A model generated the notes under the pieces. It saw only the letters and a program-made list of their open reading frames with translations. It had not been told where the DNA came from and did no database searches. A program made the translations under genes and the position numbers. From Scleromitrula shiraiana (taxonomy: Eukaryota; Ascomycota; Leotiomycetes; Helotiales; Sclerotiniaceae), in NCBI GenBank assembly GCA_028455995.1, contig JABELC010000011.1:1116001-1180000 (forward strand): a stretch of DNA of 64,000 nucleotides. The letters are read 5' to 3'. The stretch's first letter is position 1. Every line of letters starts with the position of its first letter. Below are positions 1 to 12,660 of the stretch, one piece after another.

Positions 1-556
1 GGACTGATATCACATCGTCATCTACCTATATACATAGCAAATATACATACATACGTAATCATATACACAACAACCGTTATTCAGATTAAAACGGCATAAC
101 GAAGATCATTAATCCCCTCCTTTTCCTCAAGTGTTGTACGTTCTTCGGCTACTATATCATCATCATCATCATATTATAGTATAGCATAGTATATTTATCT
201 AGCATATCCTAGATAGATAACAAGTGCCTACATCCATCTCATCCATCATCACACAATCACAACATCAATCAATTTAATATTCAATAGATTAAAATGAAAG
301 TAAAAGTGAAAGTTGAACAAGCAACTGAATGTTAACGATGAGATTAGGTATGTGTTTGTCGCCAACTAAATCAATTACAGTAATCACCGCATATATATTA
401 TCGTCTGTCTTGTCCTATCTTAACTCTTCCTTTACTAATATTCTATCTAACTATATTATATTGTACCGGTGATTCCCCTCGAATAATGAATAAATGACTT
501 GAAGTCAAATGAAGTCAAGTCATGAGGTCCGATCTATTAATCTTTGAATCTACATA

Positions 557-585
557 GGTAGATAGATAGATAGATAGGATAGATA
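557..585. repeat. GATA microsatellite
   Basis: About six tandem copies of GATA with one interruption. Confidence 0.85.
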
Positions 586-2748
586 CCGGAGGTTATTGAC
601 AAATAATCGGACATTTTCTTTCTAGCTTTCTAAATTTTTAGATTCGATTTCGACTTACCCCTGAAGGCGGCGGCAATCAGATACCGTACGGTACTGGAGA
701 TAGATCCAATGCCAATATCAATAGTATCATCGATCTACTATATCTAGTGAATCGACGGAGATTTCAACCAAAATTACCTACCTACTGCCTGTGATGATAA
801 TCTTTACTCGAGATCATTTCCCCAAAAGACCAAGACTCAAAAGAGTTGAATTAACTTCAAATCACCACCGTGCCAACCTATGCTATTCAATCTCACGATG
901 AACCACCACATGGTAGTAAAGTTAAGTTTCAAATCAAACTTTTGGAGGAAATCAAATTTCCCGAAGGAAAGAAAGAGAGACCAAATATTGAAAGATCTCC
1001 ATCTCCGTCGGATCTGTTTCTCTTTTTAAGATAGATACTGTTTTCTCTTTCTTGTGAGGTGATGTGATGTGAGTCTTGATCAGCGAAATTGGAACTGAAA
1101 CTTCCTCGGTTCAATACATTCAACCACCATGTGGCATGAGTGAGAGTGAACCATGTGGTATAAAGTGAAAACCAACCTCTTCTCCAGTACTATGGGTCTA
1201 TCAATATCTATGTAAATTCAAGGTTTCAAGGTTTCAAAGTTTCAAAGTTTTAAAGCTTCAAAGCTTCAAATAACTCTAGATTTTCAAAATTAGTGAAATG
1301 ATGCCTTTTTTTTTGATATAAAAAAAAGGTTTTATTGCGAGTCTATTTAATTCTTATTTTTGTTTTGAGATAAGGTTTATTATGTTAATATTTTAGAAAA
1401 ATCTTGGTATATTTTTAAAATAATTTATTAACTAAAATCTATTATTCTTTTTATCACATATATATTAGTAGAGAAGAGGCGGCGTGTTAGGGTAGTTAGA
1501 ACCCCAAGTACGAAGTATGTACTGTACCCATTGAACAGACAGTCAAAGTAGAAACATACTTATTATTACTGTAAATACTTGGGTAATTTTCTTATTAGAT
1601 CTCTTAACGATTTGATCTTAACCTGAAAGTTTCAATTCTAAAATTAATAATTTCGGCTGTCCAGCTTTTCTTGTCAAAAGCATTGGCTGTGCGTGCAACA
1701 AACAGCTGTCCAGCTCAGGTGTATTGTATGAGATGAAGTCTGGTGTTGAAAGTGGAGAAAAATTGATAAATAAATAAATACACGGTCGATTGATTCTGTT
1801 GTGATTTGTTTATACATGGATTTATACTATATATGTTATATGTCTCTTTTTAATAGAAAAAAAGAGGTTTTATTTTAAGATAACATTTATTATAAAAATA
1901 AAATTGAAGACGAGATATAAAGATGAAATCGGATGAATTCATGAAAATCATTCACTTAACTCATATCGTGGTATAACTGAAAATGGATAAGACCTCCGAA
2001 AATAATAAGGCCCTGTTCGGATCATTTGTAGTTAAGATTTGTTTCGTATCTCTTTTTGTGTATGAAATTCGAGAAGGAAGTCTTATTATTATTACTCAGT
2101 TACAGAACCAAGTTGAGGTTTTTTAACCGATGAAAATCTAGAATTGTAAATGTTTTAGAGATTACTTCAGAAGAAGTTATTGATGTAAATGTAAGAGGTG
2201 ATAGATAGTGGCTGTTTAAATGTCTTCTCATCGATACATGATATCTTTGATATCTCGTAAATACAGTAAAAGACGTTTAGATCTGATCTCGATAATACCC
2301 TCCGCAATGCTTATATTTTCATGAAAGTATTGTGAATTGATGGAGTATTTCCTGATGAACCCCTTTAATGATACCATCGATACCATGATCATGACCATGA
2401 TCATGATCATTCAACTCCATTTTATAGAGGTGGTATTGCTATTGTTATATTCATATAATAAGTATAGTATAACATGTACAATGAACGTATTGTATTATAT
2501 CTGGATTTGGATCTGGATCTGGATTGCTGATATATGGATAGTCAACGTATTTGTAGAATCTTTACCTTTTTACCTCGAGTGTAAATTGATAATAGTAACA
2601 ATAATAATAATATAATAATAACTATAAGATCTTTCGGAATTTCTCTCATATTCTGTTTGAGTCTTGAGAGATGCAAAGATATTTCCATTTCCCCAAGGGC
2701 CAGTTCATCTCGAATACCTGAATATTACTAAACAAGTCTAAGCTTAGA

Positions 2749-2786
2749 TTAAATTAAATTAAATTAAATTGAATTAAATTAAATTA
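2749..2786. repeat. AAATT pentanucleotide microsatellite
   Basis: Seven tandem AAATT units with one G substitution. A related AATTG tract lies at about 6398-6433. Confidence 0.85.
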
Positions 2787-4042
2787 TGTCAAGGGTACTC
2801 CTATTTATGTAATAAGATATAATTAAATGATTGGTTAGTTGAAATCTCTTGTACCTGAATAATGAATCTAATCTCGTTAATTTAAACTGTCAGTATTATT
2901 CATTCAAATTCAAGGTTTCTTGGCTTATGAAATTATCCTTATTTTGATTTTATTACTATTACTAGTTCTTTTTTCTCAAATTACCCCTGGATGGCCCTGA
3001 GTCCCCTAACCCTGTACCCATGTTCATCTCCCTTCCTTCCTTTCCCTTCTCCTCTTTCTAAAAACTAAACTATCCAATACGGCCCCCCTTCCTCTTCTCT
3101 CCCCTTCCCTTCCTTTCCCTTTCCCTATCCTATCCCTCCTCATATCCTCTTAATTATTTTTTGACCCTTGAGTGAAAAGGGAAGGACCACCGGATACGGA
3201 AGTATTATTCTCGTGATACGGAAGTACTTCCTCCCTTTACTTACCCACTCCCCCCCCCCCTTCTTCCCTTCCAAATAATCACCTCCCCATCACCTTGAAT
3301 TCCAACACCTCATTCATTCATTCAATCAATCCTCTCTTTTTCCAAAAAAGCATTCCCATCCAACTAGAGAGTTGTTGACTTAATTCTGATCAACTCTCTA
3401 CCACATTCATTTGGAACAGCAGCGACTATAATTTGAGATTTTTTCTCTTCCTCTTCAATCCAAAAATAATAATAAACAAACAAAAAATAGTTCTGAATTA
3501 CCTACAACTTCTCACTCAAACAAAAAATTCCCCCAATTCCCCCCCCCCTTACCACATTTATTCTTCTCCGTCCTAGAATCCTAGAAAGAAAAAAATAAGA
3601 AAAAAAAAAAAAAAATTCCTGTCTTCTTCATTTAAAGTGAATTCTCGAGATTAAAAAAGTTGGGTCGAATCAGAAGCCAAGGTATGTCATTTTATAATAT
3701 CTCTCCTGATTTGTTTTTCGTCTTCACTATACCGCCATATGCTCCAATTTCAAAATATATATCCCTTCCGCCTATCGTTGGTATATTATTATCACTCGAC
3801 TTCGCCTTCTCAAGTTTAATTTGTTAAGAGTCGCGTCAAGATCGGAATGCTAATTCCTCCTCTCAAACTCTCAGCCACTTTCAATCCTTACCCATCGACC
3901 TGAATCTCAATTCCTAATACGACTGTGCGCCGAGATATCAAATTGAATAGATCGAAAGGAAAGCGAAAAGAGTCCAATTCAGCTCGAAACAATCTCTTTA
4001 ATCATACATCTATACTCCACGAAAAAAAAAACCCCATTCACC

Positions 4043-5439
4043 ATGAAGTTTACTCCAGTCGCTCTTTTAAGTGTTGCCGGTCTTGCGATCGCTCAACCAC
4101 ATAACCATCAACATCGTCACCCAGCGAGAGCTAATAAAGTTCAAAGAGATGTTGTAGCAGTGACGGAAGTTGTAGCTGGTCCTGTCGAGACGGTTTATGT
4201 CCTCAACGGTAAAGACGTTACTTTGGCTGAAGTTGAAGCTGGATTGGCATCAGGAAAATATATTCTCGTTGGTGGTGATGAACTTACACCCGTGGAAGCT
4301 ACCAGTGTAGAGGCTGTCGCAACCTCTGTTGCAGCCGTTGCTGCAACCGCCAAGCCAGATTCTTCTACTGTTGCTCACCAAACCTTTAGCGCAGCCGAGC
4401 TTGTTGAGAAACCAAAGACCTCCGCTACATCAAGTGCTTACGTCGCACCGTCTTCCAGCAGCGCCGCACCTTCAAAGGCATCATCCAGTGCTCAGGCTTC
4501 ATCTTCCAGTAGCAGCACTACCACAGCCACCAGCTCAAACGGTGACTGGAGCGATTTCCCCAGTGGTACCATTCCTTGCTCCACCTTCCCATCTGCATAT
4601 GGTCCTGTCGCAGTTGATTACCTTGATTTGGGTGGCTGGATTGGTCTCCAGAGTGTTCCAGGATACTCCTCCTCTGCCTCGAGCATCACCACCATTGACA
4701 CTCTTACCAGCGGTGGATGTGTCAAGAACTCATTCTGCTCGTATGCTTGCCCAGCTGGATACCAGAAATCTCAATGGCCTTCCGCACAAGGAAGCACCGG
4801 TCAATCCGTCGGTGGTCTCTACTGTAACTCCAATGGAATGCTCGAGTTATCCCGATCTTCCGTCTCCCAACTCTGTATCGCCGGTGCAGGTTCAGTTCAC
4901 GTCCAGAACAAACTCAGCGAGACTGTCTCAGTTTGCCGTACCGATTACCCTGGACTCGAATCTGAAACTGTTCCATTGGCCGCCGCTCCTGGTGGCACTT
5001 ACGACTTGACCTGCCCTGATGCTTCTAACTACTACACCTGGGAAGGTCTTCCAACCTCCGCTCAATACTACATCAACCCTAAGGGAACTGACACTAGCGA
5101 TGCATGCATTTGGGGAACCTCAGGTGGAAACACTGGTAACTGGGCTCCTGTCAATGCTGGTGTTGGCAAGGATGCTTCTGGTACCACTTACCTCTCCATC
5201 ATTCCTAACACCCCAACCAACAACTACGGAACATTGGACTTCACCATTACCATTGAGGGTGATGTTTCTGGAAAGTGCTCTTACTCGAATGGAGTATACT
5301 ACAACAACGGTGTTGAGTCACCAACTGGTTGCACTGTAAGTTATTTATTAATTCATGATGATGTGGGGATGGTTGCTAACTAAGCGTCTAGGTCTCCGTA
5401 ACTCCCGGTGGAACCGCCACATACGTCTTCTCATCATAG
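4043..5439 (+). CDS. sun1: SUN-family cell-wall protein (GH132)
   Basis: Secreted or wall-bound protein of the SUN family (Sim1, Uth1, Nca3, Sun4 in yeast), linked to wall remodelling and septation. Exon 1 is 4043-5335 and exon 2 is 5392-5439; the intron has a GTAAGT donor, a GCTAAC branch site and a TAG acceptor, giving 446 residues. Without splicing the frame would run into the intron, so the conserved end (TVSVTPGGTATYVFSS) comes from exon 2. A signal peptide covers about residues 1-17 (ending AIAQP). It is followed by a short linker and a Ser/Thr/Ala-rich stretch (about 95-170) likely to be O-mannosylated. The SUN domain begins at GDWSDFPSGTIPCSTFP and has regularly spaced cysteines (CVKNSFCSYACPAGYQKSQW). 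The ATG follows an A-rich leader ending CACC. The family is certain; the enzyme activity of the family is debated. Confidence 0.93.
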
Positions 5440-7283
5440 TTTGGAGAGCTCGATTTCCTTTGGATCTTTCTGGTGCACATACTGTTTTTTCCGCGCTTTT
5501 TCATGATTGCGACTTATGATCGTTGTCGATTTTTCTTTTAACCGCCCCCGAATCTGTTCCAACCTATACCGTTCGGATTTACGCTTGACTGGCAATATTC
5601 GAATTAACCTTTGTCAATAAAGAGATACCCCTATTGGTTTTCGAATCTGCTTCGTGTGGCAACTTTTCCTTTGTAATAAATGTCGCTAATGTTTTTACAT
5701 TATTGAAGAGGGAGTCAGTTTGAGCGTTGGAATACAACGTTCAAGATGGTGTGGATGAGCTTTCTTGATGAGCTTTGCAGAGGTTGAAGAGATGTGGTGG
5801 TGTTCTCAACAGATGAAATGTTCATAGCATATGACGCGAAAAGTCGAGATTCCTTTGAGCGATTACCTTGGTTAACTCTACTACATATATGTTAAGCATT
5901 TGGAAGGAGACTATTGCGCCAGTTTTCTGGTACGGAGTGTCAGCTATTTCTTACGGCCTATCGATTCGCCGCAGGCACTCTTGCATATGTCTTCGCTATT
6001 CAATTTTCATACTGGCTAACAAAGTTTGGACGGGAAATCATATCTAAATCTCAATTCAAGAATAAAGCATCAATAGGGAGATTGATGATGGGAACTGGAG
6101 GCTAGATCCTTATGATATATATCAATATGAATAGTCTAGTCGGCACAGAAAGAGGAGAGATATTTTGATCTGTTACACCTACTTCTTGAAAGCTTTTCAA
6201 TCATTTTTTCAAAAAACACTCAAGAAAGAAAGAAAGAAAGAAAGAAAGCCAACCAAAAAAAAGAACTTCAAGTATGTTCCTTCGAACTTTTCATGTACAA
6301 AATACCAAAAATTACCTACTTTATCTTATGTTAATAATTTCTTGAGTTCTATAAAAATTTGTGATTAATGGAGTGTCCTTGTGATTTTGATTTTGATTGT
6401 AATTGAATTGAATTGAATTGAATTGAATTGAATCCGTCTGATATCTGATATGATCGATCTATTTAACCTTGATGACCGCCGGCATGACATAATATGATAT
6501 TCCGGTTTAATTCGGTTGAGTATTTATCAGGGGTAAACTAAAGCTTCCTATCCGCTCATCTACCCATATATCGAACAATAAGAAATATAAAATATATTTT
6601 TTATTGAATAAGGATCTAAATATCTTCGCTTTAACACTTTCTCTACCTTTTACTTCTTTTTTAATCCGCTTTTTTTTTATTCACAAGTAGAAACAACCTT
6701 ACAAGCCAAGTTCATCAATCAATCAACCAACCATTTGTAGCACATACATACACCGAGGTCGGCAGAATTTTGGAGCTATCTATATCTATAGCATAGCTAC
6801 GCCTAGGCTGGGCTGGGCAGAGCTACCATTATAGCGAACGAAGTTACGATTTATATATCTCCAATCACGTCTTTAAATACCGATATTACGTGCGTTTGTA
6901 TCTATTGTGTGCTCTGTGGTTGGAAAGCCGCTTTATCTTTATCTTTATCTTTTTTTGTGTGGCTTGGTTGGGTTCGAGGTGCGAGGGTTTACGGTTTTTT
7001 ACGATACGTATCTATACGATATAAATATAAGGCGATATATTTTTGAGTTGGGAATTTGATTGGGATAGCTTTTGTGCGAATTTGAACTATTGGTCTGAAT
7101 TGGATTTGAATTTGAGGAAAGGAAAAGAGAAGCACCTAAGATTACAATTACTGTCGTACGATTCTGAGTCGAAACCTTTCTCGAGAAGAGCGGCAGGATT
7201 AGGAATTGCGGCCAGGGACTTATTCGGTTTTAACTGCATCGATAACGGATTGTCTTGTCTTGCATTGTTTTGTCAATAACCGA
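5440..7283. other. intergenic region
   Basis: Contains the 3' UTR of the SUN gene and the promoter of the DUF202 gene. An AAAG microsatellite (about 6222-6249) and an AATTG microsatellite (about 6398-6433) are visible. Short open frames here begin with TTG or are low in complexity; none is supported. Confidence 0.5.
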
Positions 7284-8544
7284 ATGGAGATATCCAATAA
7301 CAATGAGAGTGGGGCAGGAAGTAGTGGAAGGGGGGATCGAAATCGAGAGGACACTGCATCTGCATCTTCCACTGCACCCGCCACTAATGCGTCTGCGACG
7401 AATATTACAAGTGGTGGTGGTGAAGAGGGAGGAGAATCAGGACTGAGATCGGGATCGACTTTTACTTCGACTTCTTCAATGAGGAGTATTAGACAGCCCG
7501 CGAGGGAGAGGATTGATAATATTTTGGAGGGAGCGAGGAGTAGGAAGGTGGAGAGGGAGAGGAACGGAGGAAGTAGAGGGAGAGAGGGAGAGAGAGAAAG
7601 GGAAAGTAGTGCGGATGAGGAAACGAGTGTTTTGAAGAAGGAAAGGACTCATATTGGGTTCAAAGGCGCAGGGGGTGGATATGGTGGTGTGGATATACAG
7701 AATAACGGGGATACGAGTACGAATGTGAATGGAAGTGGTAGGAAAAGAAAGAGAATATTTGAGCTTGGTGGTGCGAGTGGGAATGCAAGCCCTACTGGAG
7801 GACATGATATTGCGAGTGAGATTGGAAATGGGATTGGAAATGGAAATAGTGCCGAGAATGCAACATCGAGGGGAAGATTACAGAGAGATAGGGATCCTGG
7901 ACAAAGTTGGTGGAAGAGATTGGTGGATAATTATGGGAGTATTGAGTTGGAGAATAAGGGGAGTGTGGCTAGAGATCATTTGGCTCTTGGTTTGTTGCCC
8001 TTTTTATTACATCTTGTTTTATTTTCATTGATTTTTTATTTCACGATCCTTCTTAGTTAGATGGATTGGTTGATGGCTAATATGCGGTTGTCTTTGTGAG
8101 TATAGAAAGGACATTCCTAGCCTGGTTAAGAACCTCCCTAGCATTCGCCAGCATCGGAATAGCAATCACCCAACTGTAAGACCCTCCTTCTATCCCTTCT
8201 CCTCTCTTCTCCTCACCCAAACTAACCCTTCACCCCCACCCCCCAGTTTCCGCCTCAACACATCCACCACCAACCCCGACACCCCCTCCCCGCCCTCCCA
8301 CCTCCGCCAACTCGGCAAACCCCTCGGCGCAACCTTCATCGCCATCTCAATCCTCATGCTATCCGTCGGCTTCCACCGCTATTTCGAAGGCCAGTTTTAT
8401 ATTATCCGAGGCAGGTTTCCGGCTAGTAGAGCTAGTATTGCGCTTGTGGCCGCGATTACGTTCGCGCTTATGGTTACGAGTTTGGTGGTTGTGGTGGCGG
8501 TGGCGGTGGATGGGGGGAGGGGGGGTGGCGGGTATGAGAGGTGA
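7284..8544 (+). CDS. DUF202-domain membrane protein
   Basis: Three exons, 7284-7989, 8106-8175 and 8247-8544, join to 357 residues. The in-frame upstream codon at 7206 is TTG, so I use the ATG at 7284 (MEISNNNES). The first 200 or so residues are low in complexity and charged (Ser/Gly/Arg-rich), probably disordered. The join of exons 1 and 2 rebuilds the family signature ARDHLALERTFLAWLRTSLA, which is broken in the genomic sequence. Exons 2 and 3 then give three hydrophobic segments: FASIGIAITQLFRL, GATFIAISILMLSVG and ALVAAITFALMVTSLVVVVA. The family resembles bacterial YidH and fungal vacuolar or plasma-membrane proteins of unknown or regulatory function. The product is an integral membrane protein; its role is not known. 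Confidence 0.88.
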
Positions 8545-9311
8545 GTGGTGGTATATGTTTGTATTTTTGGGGTTGGATGGGGAGTGGGTGAAGGGGAGGG
8601 AAGGGAGGATGATGATGGTATATATGCGGTGCGTCTACTGTAAAGTAATGGTATATGTATCTTTTAATCACGCATAGGATCTAATTTATTTAATCCAATC
8701 AATCTAGTGATATGTATTGATGTAAATGTAGATGATTGTTTGTTTGTTTGTTTGTTTGTTCGTTGGTTACGTTCTAGTTGCTTTCTTTGTATTTTGGTTG
8801 GGCTGAGTTGGGTTGAGTTAAGGTTAAGTAACCAGTTTATCATACCTACTCTAATTATCCATAATTGAGACCTTGTCAAAGGTGACTTAAAACAGGATGA
8901 CCTTGAGAGTGATTATCAAGTTGGTTTTTACTTTAATAGATTAGGTGTTGCTTCATATTCTAGCTGGTGAGAGATAATACAATGGAGGGAGATTCTTGTG
9001 GATGAATTTGGTTGGTGTACATCACGTCTGCGGTGGTTTTGGGGGATTTTGCTTTCTTCTGTTCAGGTTTGAATCTGGATCTGGATTTATATCTGGAGAG
9101 TGGTAATTTGAATCTATCGAATCTACGAATTAATCAAATCAGTTAATGCAATTATGCTGGTCAGTGTGGGCAAAATGTGCCATTTTTTGGTGTTTGTGAG
9201 TAGCCATTTTATTCTATCCCATTCCGATCGTATCCTATAACATTCCAGTGTGTCCCATTTCGTTTCGTCTCATTGAATTTTCGGCTCTTCATTAATACCA
9301 TTCTTCTCATC
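8545..9311. other. intergenic region
   Basis: 3' regions of two convergent genes. It holds a TTTG microsatellite at about 8738-8762. No coding region is seen. Confidence 0.5.
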
Positions 9312-9723
9312 TCATTTCATCTCATATCCTTCATGTAGCTCCTCCTCCATTTCCTCATCGTTGCCCTCTTGCTCTCCCGCCACTTGCTCTTGCTCGTTGT
9401 GACCATGCAGCGAATCACTATTCATGCACTCCCGTTTCCCCTTCTTCCATTCATCTACCGCCGCCTTGAACTCTTCCAAACATTTATTCGCGTCAAAGCC
9501 TGGTGGTTCTGGGGGCGGATTATTTAGGCATACAATGAGCTCATATGCTTTCTCCTTGGCCCCTTTCGACGAGTTCATGATTGATACGATTTCAATCATG
9601 TCTTCTTTCCTCGGCCTGCTTTGAGCAGAAGCGAGGTTGCTCGAGGTCTTTTCTAGAAGGTCGGCACAGTTGGCTGAAGGACTTTGTTGATTCTGTGGCT
9701 CCTCCTGGGCCGCAGTCGAGCCA
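9312..9723 (-). CDS. terminal exon of an unrecognised acidic protein
   Basis: Open frame on the minus strand ending with TGA at 9312-9314. A credible acceptor (branch GCTAAC, then TCTAG) places the exon start at 9723, giving about 137 residues. The product is polar, with a predicted helix (KECMIEIVSIMNSS region onward), a proline run (NNPPPEPPGF) and an acidic tail (EQEGNDEEMEEELHEGYEMK). I do not recognise the family. The 5' exon could not be fixed: the region 9735-10040 has several short frames on the same strand (for example one starting at an ATG near 10026) but no combination with good donors. It may be a small gene or a degrading copy. Confidence 0.35.
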
Positions 9724-11706
9724 CTAGACTCGAATTAGGATTATAGGTTAGCAAACGAAGCAGGATTTGAGACTACTAATTATTATAGAACTTCATATCT
9801 CGTTTTTCTCCATCCTTTGAGATCAAAGTTTTGAAGATATGCTATGTTTTGCAGTCTAGACAAGTGTTTGAATAGAGATGAAAAGAGATTTTGAAGGCAA
9901 GATAGGAGAACAACTTTATATTCATCCACGAGCGCGAGTGGTTTGAGAATTGCTAAAGAACTCAATGGAATAGATGTTAGTACAGGCTGACTTTCTACTT
10001 ATGTTGGGCTCGAATTGGCTCATCGATGGCTTATATTTCCTTTGAGCTTGAATGTATGGCGTTTTATGGTAGTGATGAGATATATAGGGGCTTGGCGATA
10101 AGGTGTGCTGATTGGTTTGTGTTATGCATGCTTTCTAGAAGATGATTCGTATGTCGTCCTGTATTGTTTTTTTCGCTCTCAACGATGCGGTAGGCTGCAG
10201 TAAGAGGCATTGAATGAAACGAGGAGGCGTAAATGTTGCTCTAAGGTTTGCATGGATGATTTAGGAGCAAACGAGCCAATCTCTTTGGAATATCAGTATT
10301 CAAGAATTTTCCGTATAATATAATCTTTACACATTTTCAAACATCTTTCTTTACCACCTTTCTACATTGGGTTAGGGTTGCAAAATCGCGATGACAGTTT
10401 TTTGACGTGACATGGAATGACATGATATGACGTTTGGAACTAACCATCGTGACGGTCACGTAATATAGTGGGGTAGCATATAATATGGCTTCGTTAAAAA
10501 TGGAAGTTTTGAAGATATACTTTTAGCAACTTTTTTTTTAAAAAAAAATCAAAAATTATCGATAAATAGTTATATATGTATTAATGTTAAGTATATTCTT
10601 CAAAAGACGCATGACGTCTCAAAAGAGGCGCGACGTGACATGAAATGACAGTGCAACTTCATATGACGGTCTTTTCACAACCCTACATTGGGCACTCATG
10701 TATTGAAACATATGTAGTTGCATCGTAGCTGAATAGCTATTTGGCTAGCACTTTGATAACTTGTATTGATGACCATGATATATGAATTCCAAACTTATGT
10801 TCTTGGTTTCTTATATTTTCTTCGAGCTTTGATTCATAACTCTTTACAACGGCAGCTGTATAGACATGGATAAAACGAAGGGCTTGAAAATCGCCTCAAA
10901 CTCTATAACAAAGATGTTTAGGAGAATGTGAGAATATACTTCCAAATCAAAACGAGACGGTGTGTTCCAAGTCAATAGAAGAAGATGAAAAAGAAAAGAA
11001 AAGGTAGAAGAAAGAAACGCCAAAGATAAAATGTGATTCATTTTTAAAAGTCAACGAGCGGTAAGAGAAAAGTAGGAAGTATACGAAGGTTCAAAGACAT
11101 CTGCTGACCAAAAGTCATTCAACATTTGAACTCTCTACCCAAATCAATAGTTATTTGATTTTTCTATGTCTAAGACTGTAAGCCTTTAGGCTTTGATACC
11201 GAGCCCAACGATCTTATGGTTTCTTGAAAGGTCATTTGTCTCGTAAAGAACATGGACCTTCACCACATTTGTGGTCAAGACCCTATCCTTACTCTGTTCA
11301 ATATTTTTCCCCCTCTACCTCTCTTTCTCACTCATCTATCTCTAGCTCTATTCCCTCATTTCTCGTCTTCTTTCTCTATCTTGGCTGCTAAATTCTATTT
11401 CTTTTTGCCAGTATCTAATTACACCTCTCGACCCGGTTTTATCTCTTCTTTATCTCCATCTTCTTACACCGCACCTCTTTATGCTAATTCGACATTGCTT
11501 GTTCCAGATTATTCAATTCAAATTGACAAGTATTGAACCATACGACCTTCATCCAACAATAGTTCTTGAAAGGCTTTGGAATATTCACAAGTGATACTTG
11601 GTCACAGAGTGAAGTTGGAACCTCAGATGAATCAATCTTATATTCCCTCTTCCATCCCTGGGATTTCAATACTAAACCACTCCTCCAATAATAGCTCCAT
11701 CTATCC
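9724..11706. other. intergenic region with a candidate transposon
   Basis: Nearly 2 kb without a supported gene apart from possible 5' exons of the preceding entry. It contains the MITE-like element listed separately. A 94-codon ATG frame at 11252-11536 is a translation of a pyrimidine-rich tract and is not accepted. Confidence 0.45.
10365..10693. mobile_element. candidate hAT-like MITE with target-site duplication
   Basis: A segment of 313 bp (10373-10685) starts TAGGGTTGCAAAA and ends TTTTCACAACCCTA, so its ends are imperfect inverted repeats beginning TAGGGTTG. It is flanked by CATTGGGT (10365-10372) and CATTGGGC (10686-10693), an 8-bp duplication with one mismatch. TA before both copies extends the match to TACATTGGG. 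TIRs beginning T/CAGGG and 8-bp duplications are typical of hAT elements. No transposase frame is present. Inside, near both ends, lies a direct repeat of the form GACGTGACATGRAATGACA, and the middle is T/A-rich. Class assignment is inference; the end structure is seen directly. Confidence 0.6.
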
Positions 11707-12246
11707 TTAATTAATTCTCAAGAACCCTCCCAAAACAGAAATCTCAGCTTCATGCCCTTCAATAACATCGTACTCCTCCTCAACCGACACATCCCTATCC
11801 CCCAACTCCTCCCTCACACCACCCATTTTCAACGCCTCAAATCGCTCACTCGTCTGCCTGTCGACCAGCTCACGCATAGCTATGAACTTTTCCAATCGCT
11901 CATATATCTCCTCCTGATTCTTGATTTCCTTCTCTATCATATCCACGTATTTACTCATCCCTTTGTTCAACCAAATAATTTCTCTGTCTTTTTTAGAACA
12001 ATCTTCCAAGGCGGTATCGAGAGCATGTTCGAGGTCAGTGACTTGTGTATGGGCAGTTTGTAGTTCTTCGGCGTGAGTAGCTAGGAGTTTATCGAGGCGG
12101 TTTGTTAGTGAGGGGGCGATGAAGTCGATGAGGGAAATATATCTTGTGTTTGCTTTTAAGACCGTGGGGTTTTGGTAGGTTTCTATTGTGATAGCAGATG
12201 GTTTGGAAGATAATGATTCTGCAGGTTGAGAGAGCTGAGAACCCAT
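11707..12246 (-). CDS. hypothetical coiled-coil protein, possible N-myristoylation
   Basis: Intronless frame of 179 residues from an ATG at 12246 to TAA at 11707. It starts MGSQLSQP, which fits the N-myristoylation rule (Gly2, Ser6). Residues from about 50 to 145 look like a continuous helix or coiled coil (RLDKLLATHAEELQTAHTQV, then EKEIKNQEEIYERLEKFIAM). The tail is acidic and ends VLGGFLRIN. I do not recognise the family. The regular codon structure and the composition unlike neighbouring noncoding DNA support a real gene. If lipid-modified, it would sit on a membrane; that is inference. Confidence 0.6.
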   Translation of the reverse strand: MGSQLSQPAESLSSKPSAITIETYQNPTVLKANTRYISLIDFIAPSLTNRLDKLLATHAEELQTAHTQVTDLEHALDTALEDCSKKDREIIWLNKGMSKYVDMIEKEIKNQEEIYERLEKFIAMRELVDRQTSERFEALKMGGVREELGDRDVSVEEEYDVIEGHEAEISVLGGFLRIN

Positions 12247-12660
12247 GATGGAGTGGGGCCGTTGTTGGATGTATGAGGGTGTAGTGGTGGTGTGATGGGC
12301 TTGAAGGTATACTTATGTAGATGGTACTAGGCAGAAATTCCGAATGAAGCGATAACCTGTTTGTGGAAAATATGGGGCATCTCCCGATGCTAAAAGTCAA
12401 CTTGAGAAGACTCTTTTGGATTCTGTGTTCTAGAACTCAATACTGTTGTTAAGATTAAGCATACATCTTGCGAAACATCAATCAATCACTCCGCTTTGAT
12501 ACTGTGTATTACACAACTGTGCGTTCGTGAATGAAAGAAAGAACAGCACGAAGTATAACGAGGGGCTTGATTCACTGGCATTTCTGAAAGTATGACTATT
12601 AACTATAATATTAGCATCGAGAAAGTCTAGAAGTAGATTGCGCTATCTGAGTGGCAAAAC

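Larger units (their letters stand above)
1..4042. other. long gene-free region upstream of the SUN gene
   Basis: No convincing coding region is seen on either strand; open frames are short, low in complexity and mostly lack an ATG. It holds microsatellites and, at roughly 3018-3160 and 3240-3560, pyrimidine-rich tracts of the kind found before strongly expressed fungal genes. A GTATGT at 3682 could be the donor of a 5'-UTR intron of the SUN gene, but no acceptor can be chosen with confidence. The first few hundred bases may be the UTR of a gene outside the window. Confidence 0.5.

Noticed and set aside
2337..2615. 92-codon plus-strand frame rich in Ile/Met
   Set aside because: Translation of CATGAT and GGATCT/GGATTT simple repeats.
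5914..6105. 63-codon frame with a hydrophobic stretch
   Set aside because: It starts with TTG, not ATG, and no exon partner is visible.
7043..7279. 78-codon frame before the DUF202 gene
   Set aside because: It starts with TTG and ends just before the accepted ATG; it is best seen as 5' UTR.
11252..11536. 94-codon ATG frame resembling a secreted protein
   Set aside because: It lies in a CT-rich tract, has biased composition, and no intron, conserved motif or neighbouring signal supports it.
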